A stretch of DNA of 64,000 nt from Methylobacterium sp. FF17 (GCF_025813715.1 NZ_CP107532.1:1-64000), one strand, 5' to 3'. Numbered from the stretch's first letter, positions 1 through 8,970 are shown. A program made the numbers and translations. Notes: generated by a model from the sequence alone, not told the origin.

Positions 1-296
1 AGGTCCTCGGCCATGCCGGAGCGTTCCAGAACCAGCCCCATGAAGGTGAAGAACGGAACCGCCAGCAGCACCTCGTTGGACATCACCCCGAAGACGCGCT
101 CCGGCAACGCCTGCAGCAGCGGCCAGGACAGGGTGATCGTGTCCGGTGCGTAGGGTGCGAGTTCGACCGCGACCACGAAGAAGAGCAGGCCATTGGCGGC
201 GAGCGCGAAGGCGACGGGATATCCGAGAAGCAGGAACACGACGAGCGTCGCGAACATGATCGGCGCGAGATTGTGGGCGATCAGCTCGGCGAACAT
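1..296 (-). CDS. dctM: TRAP transporter large permease DctM, N-terminal part (cut by window edge)
   Basis: The first 98 residues of a DctM-type large permease of a TRAP (tripartite ATP-independent periplasmic) transporter, which imports organic acids or similar solutes using an ion gradient. The start MFAEL is followed by a hydrophobic stretch with the LLGYPVAFAL signature and by VPFFTFMGLVLERSG, both typical of the DctM N-terminus. It begins 47 bp after the stop of dctQ on the same strand, the usual Q-M order. The substrate-binding DctP is not in the window, so the substrate cannot be named. The gene continues beyond position 1. Confidence 0.9.
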   Translation of the reverse strand, partial: MFAELIAHNLAPIMFATLVVFLLLGYPVAFALAANGLLFFVVAVELAPYAPDTITLSWPLLQALPERVFGVMSNEVLLAVPFFTFMGLVLERSGMAED

Positions 297-342
297 CGGA
301 CCTTGGGTGCGTTCGAGGAGTGGAGAGGTCGGCGTGGGTGAC

Positions 343-987
343 TCAGGCCTTCGGCGCGGGCTTCGAGCGCGCCTGCGGATCGGCCGCGAAGGCCGCCTTT
401 GCCGGCTCGCCCGCGAGTTCCGCCACGAGGCGCTCGGCCTCCGACTCGGCGGCGGCGTGATGACCGCCCGCACTCGTCGTGTCCTCGATGCGCCCGGACA
501 GGATCAGCAGGCGCTTGATCAGCTCGGAGAGCCACTGCAGCCCGAGCAGAACGAAGCCGACGAGGATCAGGCCCTTGGCCGGCCAGATCAGCAATCCACC
601 GGCATTGGTCGAAACTTCAGCGGAGTTGAAGGAGTGCAGGAAGAACGGCGTCGTCAGCCAGATCATCACCGCCAGGAACGGCAGCAGGAAGAACAGGTGC
701 CCGAACACATCGACGAGATCGCGTCCGCGCTTCGAAAGCCGGCTCGAGACGATGTCGATGCGGATGTGTTCGTTGTCCTTGAGGGTCCAGGCGGCGCACA
801 GCATGAACACGGCGCCGAAGAGGTACCATTGTAGTTCGAGCCAGGCGTTTGATGAAGTGCCGAACAGTTTGCGCACAAGTGCGTTCAGGGTGGAAACGAT
901 GACAGCAGCCACGATCGCCCACGCGGCGATCTTGCCGATGCGCTCGTTGAGCACGTCGATCCAGCGGCTCAAGCGGAGCATGCGCAT
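343..987 (-). CDS. dctQ: TRAP transporter small permease DctQ
   Basis: Small membrane subunit of a TRAP transporter, 214 residues, with four predicted transmembrane helices at roughly residues 20-40, 50-70, 90-110 and 130-155, as in the DctQ family. It pairs with DctM to form the inner-membrane permease. The C-terminal 50 residues are an Ala/Glu/Lys-rich cytoplasmic tail that is longer than in most homologues. A second in-frame ATG lies two codons downstream, so the start is uncertain by two residues. It is the first gene of the dctQM pair; about 280 bp without another gene lie upstream, where I see no clear operator. Confidence 0.88.
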   Translation of the reverse strand: MRMLRLSRWIDVLNERIGKIAAWAIVAAVIVSTLNALVRKLFGTSSNAWLELQWYLFGAVFMLCAAWTLKDNEHIRIDIVSSRLSKRGRDLVDVFGHLFFLLPFLAVMIWLTTPFFLHSFNSAEVSTNAGGLLIWPAKGLILVGFVLLGLQWLSELIKRLLILSGRIEDTTSAGGHHAAAESEAERLVAELAGEPAKAAFAADPQARSKPAPKA

Positions 988-1266
988 CCTCCCCCGGGGT
1001 CGTTATCCGGCACCCTTCCAAGCTTCCTAGCGCGAAGCTCGGCCAAGAACAGCATGCAATGCGAGATTTTACAGGATTTGTTGCAATCACCCGCGTCGAA
1101 GCGCCCGCCGCGCGTATCCCGGCTGCCACGGTCCGTTCGAAGTCTGGCACGGAGAAGAGGGCAGAAACGTTCTCCCGGGGCGTTGCCTCGGATGACACGC
1201 CAGGCGCAGCCTTCGAGTCTTCAAAAAATCGGTCGGAAGCGGACCGTGACAAGCATCAGGCTAACC

Positions 1267-2268
1267 CTACGATGCGTGCGCTGTCGGCAGTTCGGACACC
1301 TGCGTGGTGTAGCGCGGATTGCGCATCTCGAACTTCGTCGACCACGTGCGCTTCTCGGTCAGCCCGGCTCGGGCGGGCACGACAGCACCCCGGCCGAAGC
1401 GCGCGTTGCAGGCGTCCATGGCCGCCATGAGCGGCGCACTGCGCTCACGGTCGAGTTGGCCGATCAAGGCGCGCGGTGCCATGTCGAGCGCCATCAGGTC
1501 CGTCGTGACCACACCGGCCTTGCTGGAGCGCCAGGGCCGATCGCCCGGCGCCTCGCGCCAGGTGCGTGCCACTCCGGCCTGCGCCGCCTTGATCAGCGCC
1601 AGCGTGTCGTTCGTGGCCTCCGGCAGGGTCACGGTGGTGGAGACCGAGCGCATCGGATCGCCGCGATCATGCTCGCTCGTGTGGTAGAAGACCGAGACGT
1701 GCGTGGTGCCGCGGCCGCCGCGCCGCAGCTTCTCGCCGAGCCGCTTCGCATGGGCGGCGACCGCCTGCTCCAGGGTCTCTCGCTCGGTGATGCGCCGGGA
1801 GAACGAGCGGGTGACCGCACAGCCCTTGCGCTGGGCCGGCATCAGCGCGAGCGGCAGGCAGGCGAGCCCCCGCAGTTCGTAGATGATGCGCTCGCCCACC
1901 CCCGTCATGGCCTTTCGGACAGGCCGCGGGTCGAGGTCGCGCAGGTCCGCCACCGTGTCGACGCCAAGCCCCATCCGCTTGGCGAGCGAAGCCCGGCCGA
2001 TGCCCCAGACTTCGGCCACCGAGATCCGGCACAGCCAGTGATCGTAGGCCACCGGGTCGGTCAGGTCGCACACCCCGTCGCAGTCTGGGATCGTCTTGGC
2101 GATGTGGTTGGCGAGCGTCTTCGTCGGGCCGATGCCCACACAGGTCGGAATGCCGGTCCAGGCTCGCACCGTGGCGCGGAGATCCCGCGCGAGTGCCACC
2201 CGGTCCCGCGCGTCCGAGAGATCTAGCACTACTCTGGCAGTCCAATCTGAAGAGACCTGATGGCCCAT
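1267..2268 (-). pseudogene. 5'-truncated UmuC-type Y-family DNA polymerase
   Basis: The reading frame matches the middle and C-terminus of UmuC (error-prone DNA polymerase V catalytic subunit): VGIGPTKTLANHIAK, then VWGIGRASLAKRMG (helix-hairpin-helix), then the little-finger region and the DUF4113-like end. Similarity starts around LDLSDARDR (residue 15), so about the first 100 residues of a normal 420-430 aa UmuC are missing. Those carry the first catalytic Asp and the S-x-D-E motif. The first 12 or so residues do not look like UmuC. Without the palm acidic residues it cannot polymerise. No umuD is adjacent. Most likely a decayed remnant; a polymerase-dead accessory protein is less likely. 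Confidence 0.7.
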
Positions 2269-2328
2269 CCTTCAGGTAAGAAAGGCGTCAGACTTCACTT
2301 CCTTGAGGCAACTCAGATTGCAGCTAAC

Positions 2329-2523
2329 TCAGGAGATTTTTCTGTTTCTGGCGAGCGGTTCGGTCACCATGCCCTTCTGCCGAAGTAGTGCTAGACGCTC
2401 TTCGATCCGCCTACCGTCCAGAACGATTTTTACGACCCAGCGCCCCGGGCTGGGCGCCGGTAGCCGAGCGATACGCCGCCCCGCCCTCCGGATACCCCCT
2501 GCCAGTAAGGGTTCTTGTTTCAT
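2329..2523 (-). CDS. possible 64-aa protein of unknown function
   Basis: A basic reading frame (MKQEPLLAGG...LARNRKIS) with an ATG start but no clear Shine-Dalgarno. Its codons use fewer G/C third positions than the surrounding genes (AAA, TTA, CTA, AGA occur), suggesting foreign or non-coding sequence. It sits between the truncated umuC and a membrane-protein gene. I do not recognise the product and it may not be a gene. Confidence 0.2.
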   Translation of the reverse strand: MKQEPLLAGGIRRAGRRIARLPAPSPGRWVVKIVLDGRRIEERLALLRQKGMVTEPLARNRKIS

Positions 2524-2565
2524 GCCAGTTTGGCGCGCTTGGCGGCGCTGTCGAATGCCGTCCAA

Positions 2566-3231
2566 TCATCGCGGATCGGTGGAGACGCCCGTATACGCGG
2601 CGATCGCGCTCGAGCGTGCGTGCATCTCTCGGGGCGTGTCGGGAGAGCCGTCCATCTCGATGCAGGTCCGCCAGGGCTTGGCGACGACGACGCAATCCGC
2701 CCAGATTCCACCACGGCGGATCAGCAGGTGGGCGCCGTCCGGTGTCAGGATGAGGGCGGGATCCTTCGTGAAGGAACCGTCCTCCGAATAGGTGATCTCT
2801 CTCACCAACTGGAGGACGGGGCGCCAGCCCCAGCCCGCCGTTTCCCAGAGCGCGTAGACGGCATCGGTCGGGATCGGCTCCAGCGTGAGCAGCACCTGCC
2901 GCCCATCCGGCAGGGTCACGCGATCGAGTTCGGAGCGCAGTTGGAAGAGGCTGATCAGACCCAGGACCATCAATCCGGGGACGCTCGCCGTGACGAGCGC
3001 CAGCAGCGGCCAGAGCCGCGAGAGTCCCCGGCGACGCAGAATTTCGAGGGCTTGTCCGAGGGCGAACAGCGCGAGCGCGCCGAGGGCGGCCAACCCCATC
3101 TTCGCCGGGACCATCATCTGGACCCCGAAGACGGCGTGTGAGGCGAGCGCCACCGCCTGCGTCCCGACATACAGGACACACAGCACCAGAGCGGCGGCGT
3201 CGAGGGCGCGCCGTGCGTCGCGAAGGTTCAT
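2566..3231 (-). CDS. membrane protein of unknown function
   Basis: A 221-residue protein if started at MNLRDARRALD; in-frame starts exist up to 24 residues earlier, but that extension is Pro/Gly-rich and looks non-coding. Three hydrophobic segments lie in the first 115 residues (about 10-35, 48-65 and 75-100). The rest is a soluble domain with a strand-rich pattern (VTLPDGRQVLLTLEPIPTDAVYALWETAGWGWRP) that probably lies outside the membrane. I do not recognise the family. It is transcribed alone; the upstream 290 bp to position 3522 form a divergent spacer towards the small gene at 3523. Confidence 0.6.
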   Translation of the reverse strand: MNLRDARRALDAAALVLCVLYVGTQAVALASHAVFGVQMMVPAKMGLAALGALALFALGQALEILRRRGLSRLWPLLALVTASVPGLMVLGLISLFQLRSELDRVTLPDGRQVLLTLEPIPTDAVYALWETAGWGWRPVLQLVREITYSEDGSFTKDPALILTPDGAHLLIRRGGIWADCVVVAKPWRTCIEMDGSPDTPREMHARSSAIAAYTGVSTDPR

Positions 3232-3522
3232 CCGGAGAACGCCTGTTCGTGTCGGCATGATCTGAGGGGGCGGCCGCGATGGGCCACCCGGCGCCGGCGC
3301 CACCGCGCGGCTGTACCACGATGGTGCGCTGCCCGCCGGGCCTGCCCCTGAAGAGGCGTACAGATTTCATCCGTTTTAGTGGAATACCAATGTACATCCC
3401 GCATCGCGGAATCGATTTGTGTTGCTTCGTCGCGCCGAGGACTTGCGTAGTCCGGGCGACGGGGTAAAATTTCGCCTCCACCGAAAGACCTCGCGACCCA
3501 CCATTTCGACAGGGTGACAGCC

Positions 3523-3699
3523 ATGTCCAATATGATTCGCGTCAAGCCGACGGATGACGGCACCTATACGGTCTATCGCGGCGAGGCCGTCCTGGTCAGC
3601 GGACTGACCCGGCTGCAGGCCGAGCGCTATGAGGCGAGCATCGCGGCCCAGGCCCTCGCCGCCCGGGGCGCCCTCGTGCAGGCGTTGCGGCTCGGCTAG
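3523..3699 (+). CDS. small conserved-looking protein (58 aa), unknown function
   Basis: Starts MSNMIRVKPTDDGTYTVYRGEAVLVSGLTRLQAERYEASIAAQALAARG. An AGGG Shine-Dalgarno 8 bases before the ATG at 3523 supports this start over an in-frame GTG three codons earlier. The N-terminal half looks like a small beta hairpin and the rest a single amphipathic helix. There is no signal peptide or membrane segment. The function is unknown; codon use fits the host. Confidence 0.5.
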   Translation: MSNMIRVKPTDDGTYTVYRGEAVLVSGLTRLQAERYEASIAAQALAARGALVQALRLG

Positions 3700-3735
3700 G
3701 ACCGAGACTGCGCCATCGCCCCCGCTCACGCGTGC

Positions 3736-4638
3736 TCAGGCGCGCGTGAGCCGAAGCGGACCCAGTTCCGCGATGTTGCCGGCCTCGGTGAGGCCGCGCT
3801 CGACACCCGCGACGGCGTAACCCGCCGCCTCGCGGGTGATCGTATAGAGGTGGTAGCTCGCGCGGTGGTGCCGCGCGTCCCCCCGGGCCGAGGCCGAGGC
3901 GGCCCCCACCACTGGAACCGACGCCCCGTCAGGCCCCGCCACGAAGGCGACGCTGCGCACGTGGTTGTGCCCGTGCAGGATGAGCTCCGCCCCCACCCGC
4001 CCGATCATCGCGGTGAAGGTCGCCGCATCCGTCAGGGCGCGGGCCGGCGTGGTGCCACCGGGATGCGACGGATGGTGGATCATCACGACGCGGCAGGGCG
4101 GCTCCGGCTCCGCCCCAAGGGCGGTGAGCAGGGCCTCCGCCGCCGCGATCTGCTGCGGACCGAGGCGGCCGCTCGCCGCGAAGGGTTTCGTCGGGATCGC
4201 CGAGGACAGGCCGACCAGGGCCACGGGCCCCCGGCGGCGCAGGTAGGGGAAGTGGCCGTGCTGGCCGTCATCCCCCGTCGTCCAGGCGCCGCAGGCGAGC
4301 AGCAGGCCTTCCAGGGAGCCCCGCACATAGGCGTCGTGGTTGCCCGGAACGAAGCTGACGGCTTCGGGGGCGCCGAGCGCCTCGAGGAAGATCTTCGCGG
4401 TGGACCACTCGCTCGGCAGGCCGATGTTGCAGAGGTCGCCCGTGCAGGCGACGTGGTCGTGGCCCTGGGCGCGCAGGTCCGCCACCAGGGCGGCGAGCAC
4501 CTCCATGTCGTGGGCGTCCTTGCGGCCGCGCTGCCAGTTCACGTAGCCGGTGGCGCGCTTGCTGAGGAGCTGGCGCAGGCGCGGCCGGGTCAGCGGCCCC
4601 ACATGCGGGTCGGTCAGATGGGCGAGGCGGAACATCAT
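3736..4638 (-). CDS. calcineurin-like metallophosphoesterase
   Basis: A 300-residue phosphohydrolase of the calcineurin/purple acid phosphatase fold. All five metal-site motifs are visible in order: LTDPH (D-x-H), CTGDL (GD), VPGNHD (GNHD), a central HH in MIHHPSH, and LHGHNH (GH-x-H). The substrate cannot be told from sequence; relatives act on cyclic nucleotides, nucleoside or phospholipid phosphates. The start MMFRLAHLTD is chosen because the first motif lies at residue 9; a longer open frame upstream is low-complexity and overlaps the next promoter region. It is transcribed away from the small gene at 3523, with which it converges. Confidence 0.88.
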   Translation of the reverse strand: MMFRLAHLTDPHVGPLTRPRLRQLLSKRATGYVNWQRGRKDAHDMEVLAALVADLRAQGHDHVACTGDLCNIGLPSEWSTAKIFLEALGAPEAVSFVPGNHDAYVRGSLEGLLLACGAWTTGDDGQHGHFPYLRRRGPVALVGLSSAIPTKPFAASGRLGPQQIAAAEALLTALGAEPEPPCRVVMIHHPSHPGGTTPARALTDAATFTAMIGRVGAELILHGHNHVRSVAFVAGPDGASVPVVGAASASARGDARHHRASYHLYTITREAAGYAVAGVERGLTEAGNIAELGPLRLTRA

Positions 4639-4718
4639 CCCCCAGGGAAGGTGATCGGTCGGGCGTCGTCGCGTCGCCAATCGCCCCAACCGGGGCCGGG
4701 GGTCAACCCGCGCGGTCC

Positions 4719-5237
4719 TCAGGCGCTGCCGATGGCGATCCCGGCGAGGAGCACCAGCGCGCCGCCGAGCACCACCTGGAGCGTCGCCCGCCAGAAGGGC
4801 GTGCCCATGGTGCGCGTCCGGATCGCCGAGATCAGCAGCAGTTCCGCCACCACCACGAGGACGGCGAGCCCCGTCGCGAGCCAGAAGGCGTTCGGCCAGG
4901 CATCCGGGATCGCGTAGGGCAGCGTATGGCCGAGCCCGCCGAGGGTGGTCATCGCACCGCAGACGAGGCCGCGCATCCACGGCGTGCCCCGGCCCGTGAT
5001 CGTGCCGTCGTCGGACAGCGCCTCCGTGAAGCCCATGCTGATGCCCGCGCCGATCGAGGCGGCCAGCCCCACGAGGAGGGTGGCGCCGTTGCTGTGGGTG
5101 GCGAAGGCGGCCGCGAAGATCGGGGCGAGGGTCGAGACGGAACCGTCGATCAGGCCGGCGAGCCCGGGCTGGACGTAGCGCAGGACGAAGGCACGGTGGG
5201 CCGCGTCCGGAAGGGCGGGGGCAGGGTTCGCGAGCAT
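4719..5237 (-). CDS. VIT1/CCC1-family iron or manganese transporter
   Basis: A 172-residue integral membrane protein with about five hydrophobic segments. RYVQPGLAGLIDGSVSTLAPIFAAAFAT and GLAASIGAGISMGFTEALSDDG match the membrane domain shared by vacuolar iron transporters and the rhizobial iron exporter MbfA. MbfA carries an N-terminal ferritin-like domain; here only about 19 residues precede the membrane part, so this is a stand-alone VIT domain. The likely role is export of Fe2+ or Mn2+ under excess. The two inverted repeats directly upstream (5250-5288) suggest metal-responsive control. Transcribed as a single gene. Confidence 0.78.
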   Translation of the reverse strand: MLANPAPALPDAAHRAFVLRYVQPGLAGLIDGSVSTLAPIFAAAFATHSNGATLLVGLAASIGAGISMGFTEALSDDGTITGRGTPWMRGLVCGAMTTLGGLGHTLPYAIPDAWPNAFWLATGLAVLVVVAELLLISAIRTRTMGTPFWRATLQVVLGGALVLLAGIAIGSA

Positions 5238-5249
5238 GGCGGCCTCATA

Positions 5250-5288
5250 GATTGGATCGATTCCAATCTATAATCTGGAACGATTATA
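5250..5288 (-). promoter_or_regulatory. two adjacent inverted repeats upstream of the VIT transporter gene
   Basis: Two perfect AT-rich inverted repeats lie back to back, 13 bases before the start codon. ATTGGA-N5-TCCAAT spans 5251-5267, and TATAATC-N6-GATTATA spans 5269-5288. In this GC-rich genome such AT-rich symmetry stands out. Position and target suggest operators for an iron or manganese regulator of the Fur/Irr/Mur type, one arm also supplying a TATAAT-like -10. The bases do not match the published Bradyrhizobium Irr (ICE) consensus exactly, so the regulator is an inference. Confidence 0.5.
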
Positions 5289-5466
5289 AACAAGCGTCCG
5301 CTGCGTCGCGCGGGCCGCCGGTTGTCAGCCCCGGCCCCCGGCGGCCGTTGCGCCGCCGGACGGATCGGAGCTAGACCATCGCCGGTCCCGATCGCGCCCG
5401 GCTCCGGCAGGCGGAGGGCGAGGGGCATCGGCGTCCCGTGACGATCCGCGCCGCGAAAGCGAAGTG

Positions 5467-6189
5467 ATGAGCCTCGTCAAACGCATCGGCCGCGCCCCCG
5501 CGGTCCAGCAGGCCCTCGGCATCCTGGCCGGCGGCTACCTGCGCCTCGTGCGCCGGACCAACCGCTTCACGGTGGAGCCGGCCGATCCCGATCCCTGGCT
5601 CGACGGCCTCGGCCCCTTCATCGCGGGGATGTGGCACGGCCAGCACACGATGATCTCGTTCATGCGCCGGCCGCACGACCGGATCGCCACGATCATCTCC
5701 CGCTCGGCGGACGGCAACGTCAACACCATCGCGCTGACCCGGATGGGCGTGCGGGTGATCCGGGCCTCGGGCGCGCGCGGCCGGGCCGTGCGCGACGTCA
5801 AGGCGAAGGGCGGCGCCGAGGGCCTGCGCGCCATGCTGCGCGCCCTCAAGGACGGCGAGACCGTGGCTTTCAGCGCCGACGTGCCGAAGGTCTCGCGCCG
5901 GGCCGATGCGGGCATCCTCACCCTAGCCCGCTTCTCCGGGCGGCCCATCGTGCCGGTGGCCGTGGTCACGAGCCGGCACTGGCGCTTCAACAGCTGGGAT
6001 CGCGCCTGCCTCGGCCTGCCCTTCGGCCGGGGTGCGATGGTGTTCGGTACCCCGATCCGGGTGCCGCGCGAGGTCGAGCCGGAGGCGTTCGAGGCCCTGC
6101 GGCAGCAGCTGGAGGCCGAGATGAACCGGGTCCACGACCGCGCCTACACCCTCGTCGGCCGGCACGACCGGGTGGGCAACCCGGCGTGA
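5467..6189 (+). CDS. DUF374 lysophospholipid acyltransferase-like protein
   Basis: A 240-residue protein of the DUF374/LPLAT family. GMWHGQHTMISF carries the conserved WHGQ of the family near residue 55, followed by IISRSADGNV and by FSADVPKVSRRADAGILTLA, where family members have the D-x-P acyltransferase signature. It is expected at the inner face of the cytoplasmic membrane and may transfer a fatty acyl group in lipid A or phospholipid synthesis. It precedes waaA by 5 bp and lpxK follows, so the context points to lipid A assembly. The ATG at 5467 is preferred over the GTG one codon earlier. Confidence 0.82.
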   Translation: MSLVKRIGRAPAVQQALGILAGGYLRLVRRTNRFTVEPADPDPWLDGLGPFIAGMWHGQHTMISFMRRPHDRIATIISRSADGNVNTIALTRMGVRVIRASGARGRAVRDVKAKGGAEGLRAMLRALKDGETVAFSADVPKVSRRADAGILTLARFSGRPIVPVAVVTSRHWRFNSWDRACLGLPFGRGAMVFGTPIRVPREVEPEAFEALRQQLEAEMNRVHDRAYTLVGRHDRVGNPA

Positions 6190-6194
6190 GGGGC

Positions 6195-7502
6195 ATGGCG
6201 AAGGCTCCGCCGCCGACGGCGATCCTGAAGGCCTACCGTCTCGGCCTCTATCTCGGGGAGCCCGCGCTCGCGGGCCTGCTCGCCTGGCGCGCCCACCGGG
6301 GCAAGGAGGATCCCCGGCGGCTCGCCGAGCGGCGGGGCCTGCCCGACCGGGCCCGGCCGGCCGGACGTCTCGTCTGGATGCACGGCGCCAGCGTCGGCGA
6401 GACGCTCTCCCTCGTCGGCCTCATCGACGGCATGATCGCGCGCGGCTTCTCGGTGCTCGTGACCACCGGCACCCGGAGCGCGGCCGACCTCATCGGGCGC
6501 CGCCTGCCCGCCGGTGCGGTCCACCAGTATGTGCCCCTCGACGCCCCGCGCTGGGTCGCGCGCTTCCTCGACCATTGGCGCCCCGACCTCGCCCTGGCGG
6601 CGGAATCCGAGATCTGGCCGAACACCGTCACCGCCCTGCACGCCCGCGCCATCCCCCTCCTCGTGGTCAACGCGCGGATGTCGGAGCGCTCGGCGCGGGG
6701 CTGGGCGCGCACGCCCCGCACCGCCGAGGCCCTGCTGGCGCGGATCGCCATCTGCCTCGCGCAGACGGAGGAGGACGCCGACCGCTTCCGCCGCCTCGGC
6801 GCCCCGCGCATCAGCATCCCGGGCAACCTCAAATACGACGCCCCCGTGCCGGCGGCGGACGGAAGCCAGCTCGCGCATCTGCGCGAACTCATCGGCGACC
6901 GCCCGGTCTGGCTGGCCGCGAGCACCCATCCGGGCGAGGACGCGATCGCCGCCCAGGCCCACGCGGCCCTGCGGGCGCGCTGGCCGCGCCTGCTCACCAT
7001 CGTGGTGCCCCGCCACCCCCATCGCGGCGGCGAGGTGGCCGCCCGCGCCGCCGAGGCGGGCCTGCGCGCCGTCCGGCGCGCGCAGGGCAACTGGCCGCAT
7101 GACGGCGTCGACCTCTACGTCGCCGACACCCTCGGCGAGCTCGGCCTGTTCTACCGCCTCAGCCGGATCGTCTATCTCGGCGGATCCCTGGTGCCCCATG
7201 GCGGCCAGAACCCCATCGAGCCGACGCGCCTGCGCGCCGCGGTGCTGCACGGGCCGCACGTCCACAACTTCACCCAGGTCTACCGCGCCCTCGACGCGGC
7301 CGGGGGCGCCGTGCCGGTGGCCGATGCGGGCGACCTCACCGCCAGCCTGGACGACCTCCTCGCCGACCGCCCGCGCATCGAGGCGATCGCCCGTGCGGGG
7401 GGCGTCGCCCTGCGGCCCTTCGAGGGCGCCGTCGCCCGCACACTCGCGGTGCTCGACCCCTTCATCGCCCAGATGACGCTGACGGCGATGGCGGATTCGT
7501 GA
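6195..7502 (+). CDS. waaA: 3-deoxy-D-manno-octulosonic acid transferase (Kdo transferase)
   Basis: A 435-residue glycosyltransferase (GT30) that adds Kdo from CMP-Kdo to lipid IVA at the cytoplasmic membrane. The N-terminal hydrophobic segment precedes WMHGASVGE, whose Glu is the catalytic base in the family, and AAESEIWPN follows. The C-terminal Rossmann domain shows STHPGED, VPRHPHR and GGSLVPHGGQNPIEP, the CMP-Kdo binding signatures. The start MAKAPPP lies 5 bp after the acyltransferase stop; lpxK starts 10 bp downstream. Length is normal for WaaA. Confidence 0.96.
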   Translation: MAKAPPPTAILKAYRLGLYLGEPALAGLLAWRAHRGKEDPRRLAERRGLPDRARPAGRLVWMHGASVGETLSLVGLIDGMIARGFSVLVTTGTRSAADLIGRRLPAGAVHQYVPLDAPRWVARFLDHWRPDLALAAESEIWPNTVTALHARAIPLLVVNARMSERSARGWARTPRTAEALLARIAICLAQTEEDADRFRRLGAPRISIPGNLKYDAPVPAADGSQLAHLRELIGDRPVWLAASTHPGEDAIAAQAHAALRARWPRLLTIVVPRHPHRGGEVAARAAEAGLRAVRRAQGNWPHDGVDLYVADTLGELGLFYRLSRIVYLGGSLVPHGGQNPIEPTRLRAAVLHGPHVHNFTQVYRALDAAGGAVPVADAGDLTASLDDLLADRPRIEAIARAGGVALRPFEGAVARTLAVLDPFIAQMTLTAMADS

Positions 7503-7512
7503 GCCCGGCCTG

Positions 7513-8514
7513 ATGCGCCCGCCCGCCTTCTGGGATGCGCCGGGCGACCACCCGGCCGCGCGCCTCCTCGCCCCCCTCGCCGCCCTCTACGGGCGCCACA
7601 CCGCCGCGCGCATGGACCGGCCCGGCGCGGCGGCCCCCTGCCCCGTGCTCTGCGTCGGGAACTTCACCCTCGGCGGGGCCGGCAAGACCCCGACCGCCCT
7701 CGCCCTCGCGGCGCTCCTGCGGGCGGGAGGCGCGCGCCCGGCCTTCCTGACGCGTGGCTATGGCGGGCGCCTCGCCGGGCCCGTCGCGGTGGATCCGGCG
7801 CGTCACCGCGCGGACGAGACCGGCGACGAGCCCCTCCTCCTCGCGCGCGCCGCCCCCACCATCCTGGCGCGGGACCGCCCGGCGGGAGCCCGCCTCTGCG
7901 TGGAGGGCGGGGCGGATTGCATCGTGATGGATGACGGCCTGCAGAACCCGAGCCTGGCGAAGACCCTCTCGCTCGCGGTCGTCGATGCGGGAGCCGGTCT
8001 CGGCAACGGGCGGACCTTCCCCGCCGGCCCGTTGCGCGTGCCGCTCGTGCGGCAATGGCCGCACGTGCACGGCCTCGTGCTGATCGGCACGGGTGCGAAG
8101 GGCGAGGAGGTGGCCGAAGCGGCGGCGCGGCGCGGGCTGCCGGTGCACCGGGCGCGGCTGGTTCCAGGCGCGGATCTCGCGGGCCGCCGCGTCCTCGCCT
8201 TCGCGGGCATCGGCCGGCCGGCCAAGTTCTTCACGAGCCTGCGGGAGGCGGGGGCTGACTTGGTCGCCACCCGCGCTTTCCCGGACCACCACCCCTACCG
8301 CGACGACGAGGTCGCCCGCCTCGCCGCCGAGGCGGAACGGCTCGGCGCCGGCCTCGTCACCACGGAAAAGGACCATGTCCGCCTCCCACCCGCCTTCGCG
8401 GGCCGGGTGTCGGTGCTGCCGGTGACCCTGCGCTTCCGCGACGAGGGCCCGCTGCGCGCGCAGCTCGGCGCGTTCCTGGCGCGGCGCGCCGGTTCGAGGT
8501 CAGACGGCGCGTAG
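7513..8514 (+). CDS. lpxK: tetraacyldisaccharide 4'-kinase LpxK
   Basis: A 333-residue membrane-associated kinase that phosphorylates the 4' position of the lipid A disaccharide, using ATP, to give lipid IVA. The P-loop reads VGNFTLGGAGKTPTA near residue 55, followed by TRGYGG and by MDDGLQNP, all diagnostic for LpxK; the C-terminus has TEKDHVRLP. It is the last gene of the acyltransferase-waaA-lpxK operon and converges on the DUF2093 gene with only 6 bp between them. Confidence 0.96.
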   Translation: MRPPAFWDAPGDHPAARLLAPLAALYGRHTAARMDRPGAAAPCPVLCVGNFTLGGAGKTPTALALAALLRAGGARPAFLTRGYGGRLAGPVAVDPARHRADETGDEPLLLARAAPTILARDRPAGARLCVEGGADCIVMDDGLQNPSLAKTLSLAVVDAGAGLGNGRTFPAGPLRVPLVRQWPHVHGLVLIGTGAKGEEVAEAAARRGLPVHRARLVPGADLAGRRVLAFAGIGRPAKFFTSLREAGADLVATRAFPDHHPYRDDEVARLAAEAERLGAGLVTTEKDHVRLPPAFAGRVSVLPVTLRFRDEGPLRAQLGAFLARRAGSRSDGA

Positions 8515-8520
8515 CCGGCC

Positions 8521-8742
8521 CTAGACCGGGCGACCGACCTCGGACAGGCGCTTCATCACGGCCGCCGGGCTGATATAGGCCTCCTGCAGCGTGGCGCTCC
8601 AGTAGCGCAGGGCGTCGAGGGCGATCGGCTCGCCCGTCACCGCGCAGCGCACGAAGCTGCCGGGCTTGACCACCCGCATGGTGCCGTCGCCGTACTCGAC
8701 CACCGCCTCGCCGGAAGCCCCGCGCTCGAAACGTCCCAACAT
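8521..8742 (-). CDS. DUF2093 domain protein
   Basis: A 73-residue protein matching the alphaproteobacterial DUF2093 family: MLGRFERGASGEAVVEYGDGTMRVVKPG, then V-x-C-AVTGEPIALDALRYWSA. The single-domain length is typical. The start at 8742 has a purine-rich GGGAGG stretch upstream; an in-frame ATG ten codons earlier is possible. Function is not known; the domain is often found beside lipid A genes such as lpxK, as here. Confidence 0.8.
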   Translation of the reverse strand: MLGRFERGASGEAVVEYGDGTMRVVKPGSFVRCAVTGEPIALDALRYWSATLQEAYISPAAVMKRLSEVGRPV

Positions 8743-8970
8743 GATTCCCGCCGCCTCCCGGCCCGTCCGCATTCGGTCTGCCCGCGCGACCGCGCAGTGG
8801 CAATCGTCCGCCGAACCTCAGGATGACGGGTTTACGAGCCCGGCGGCCCGCTGTCGATCAGGGGTTGCCGATCATGCGCGCGCGATCATGGCGCCCTCGA
8901 CAGGCCCGCCGCTTGGTGCCTTATAGTCGCGCGATGCTCCGCTGCGTGTCCTCCCGATGAGCTTCGCTCC

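Noticed and set aside
5250..5288. Reading the double inverted repeat as a rho-independent terminator
   Set aside because: It lies before a start codon, is AT-rich and lacks a T-run; an operator is the simpler reading.
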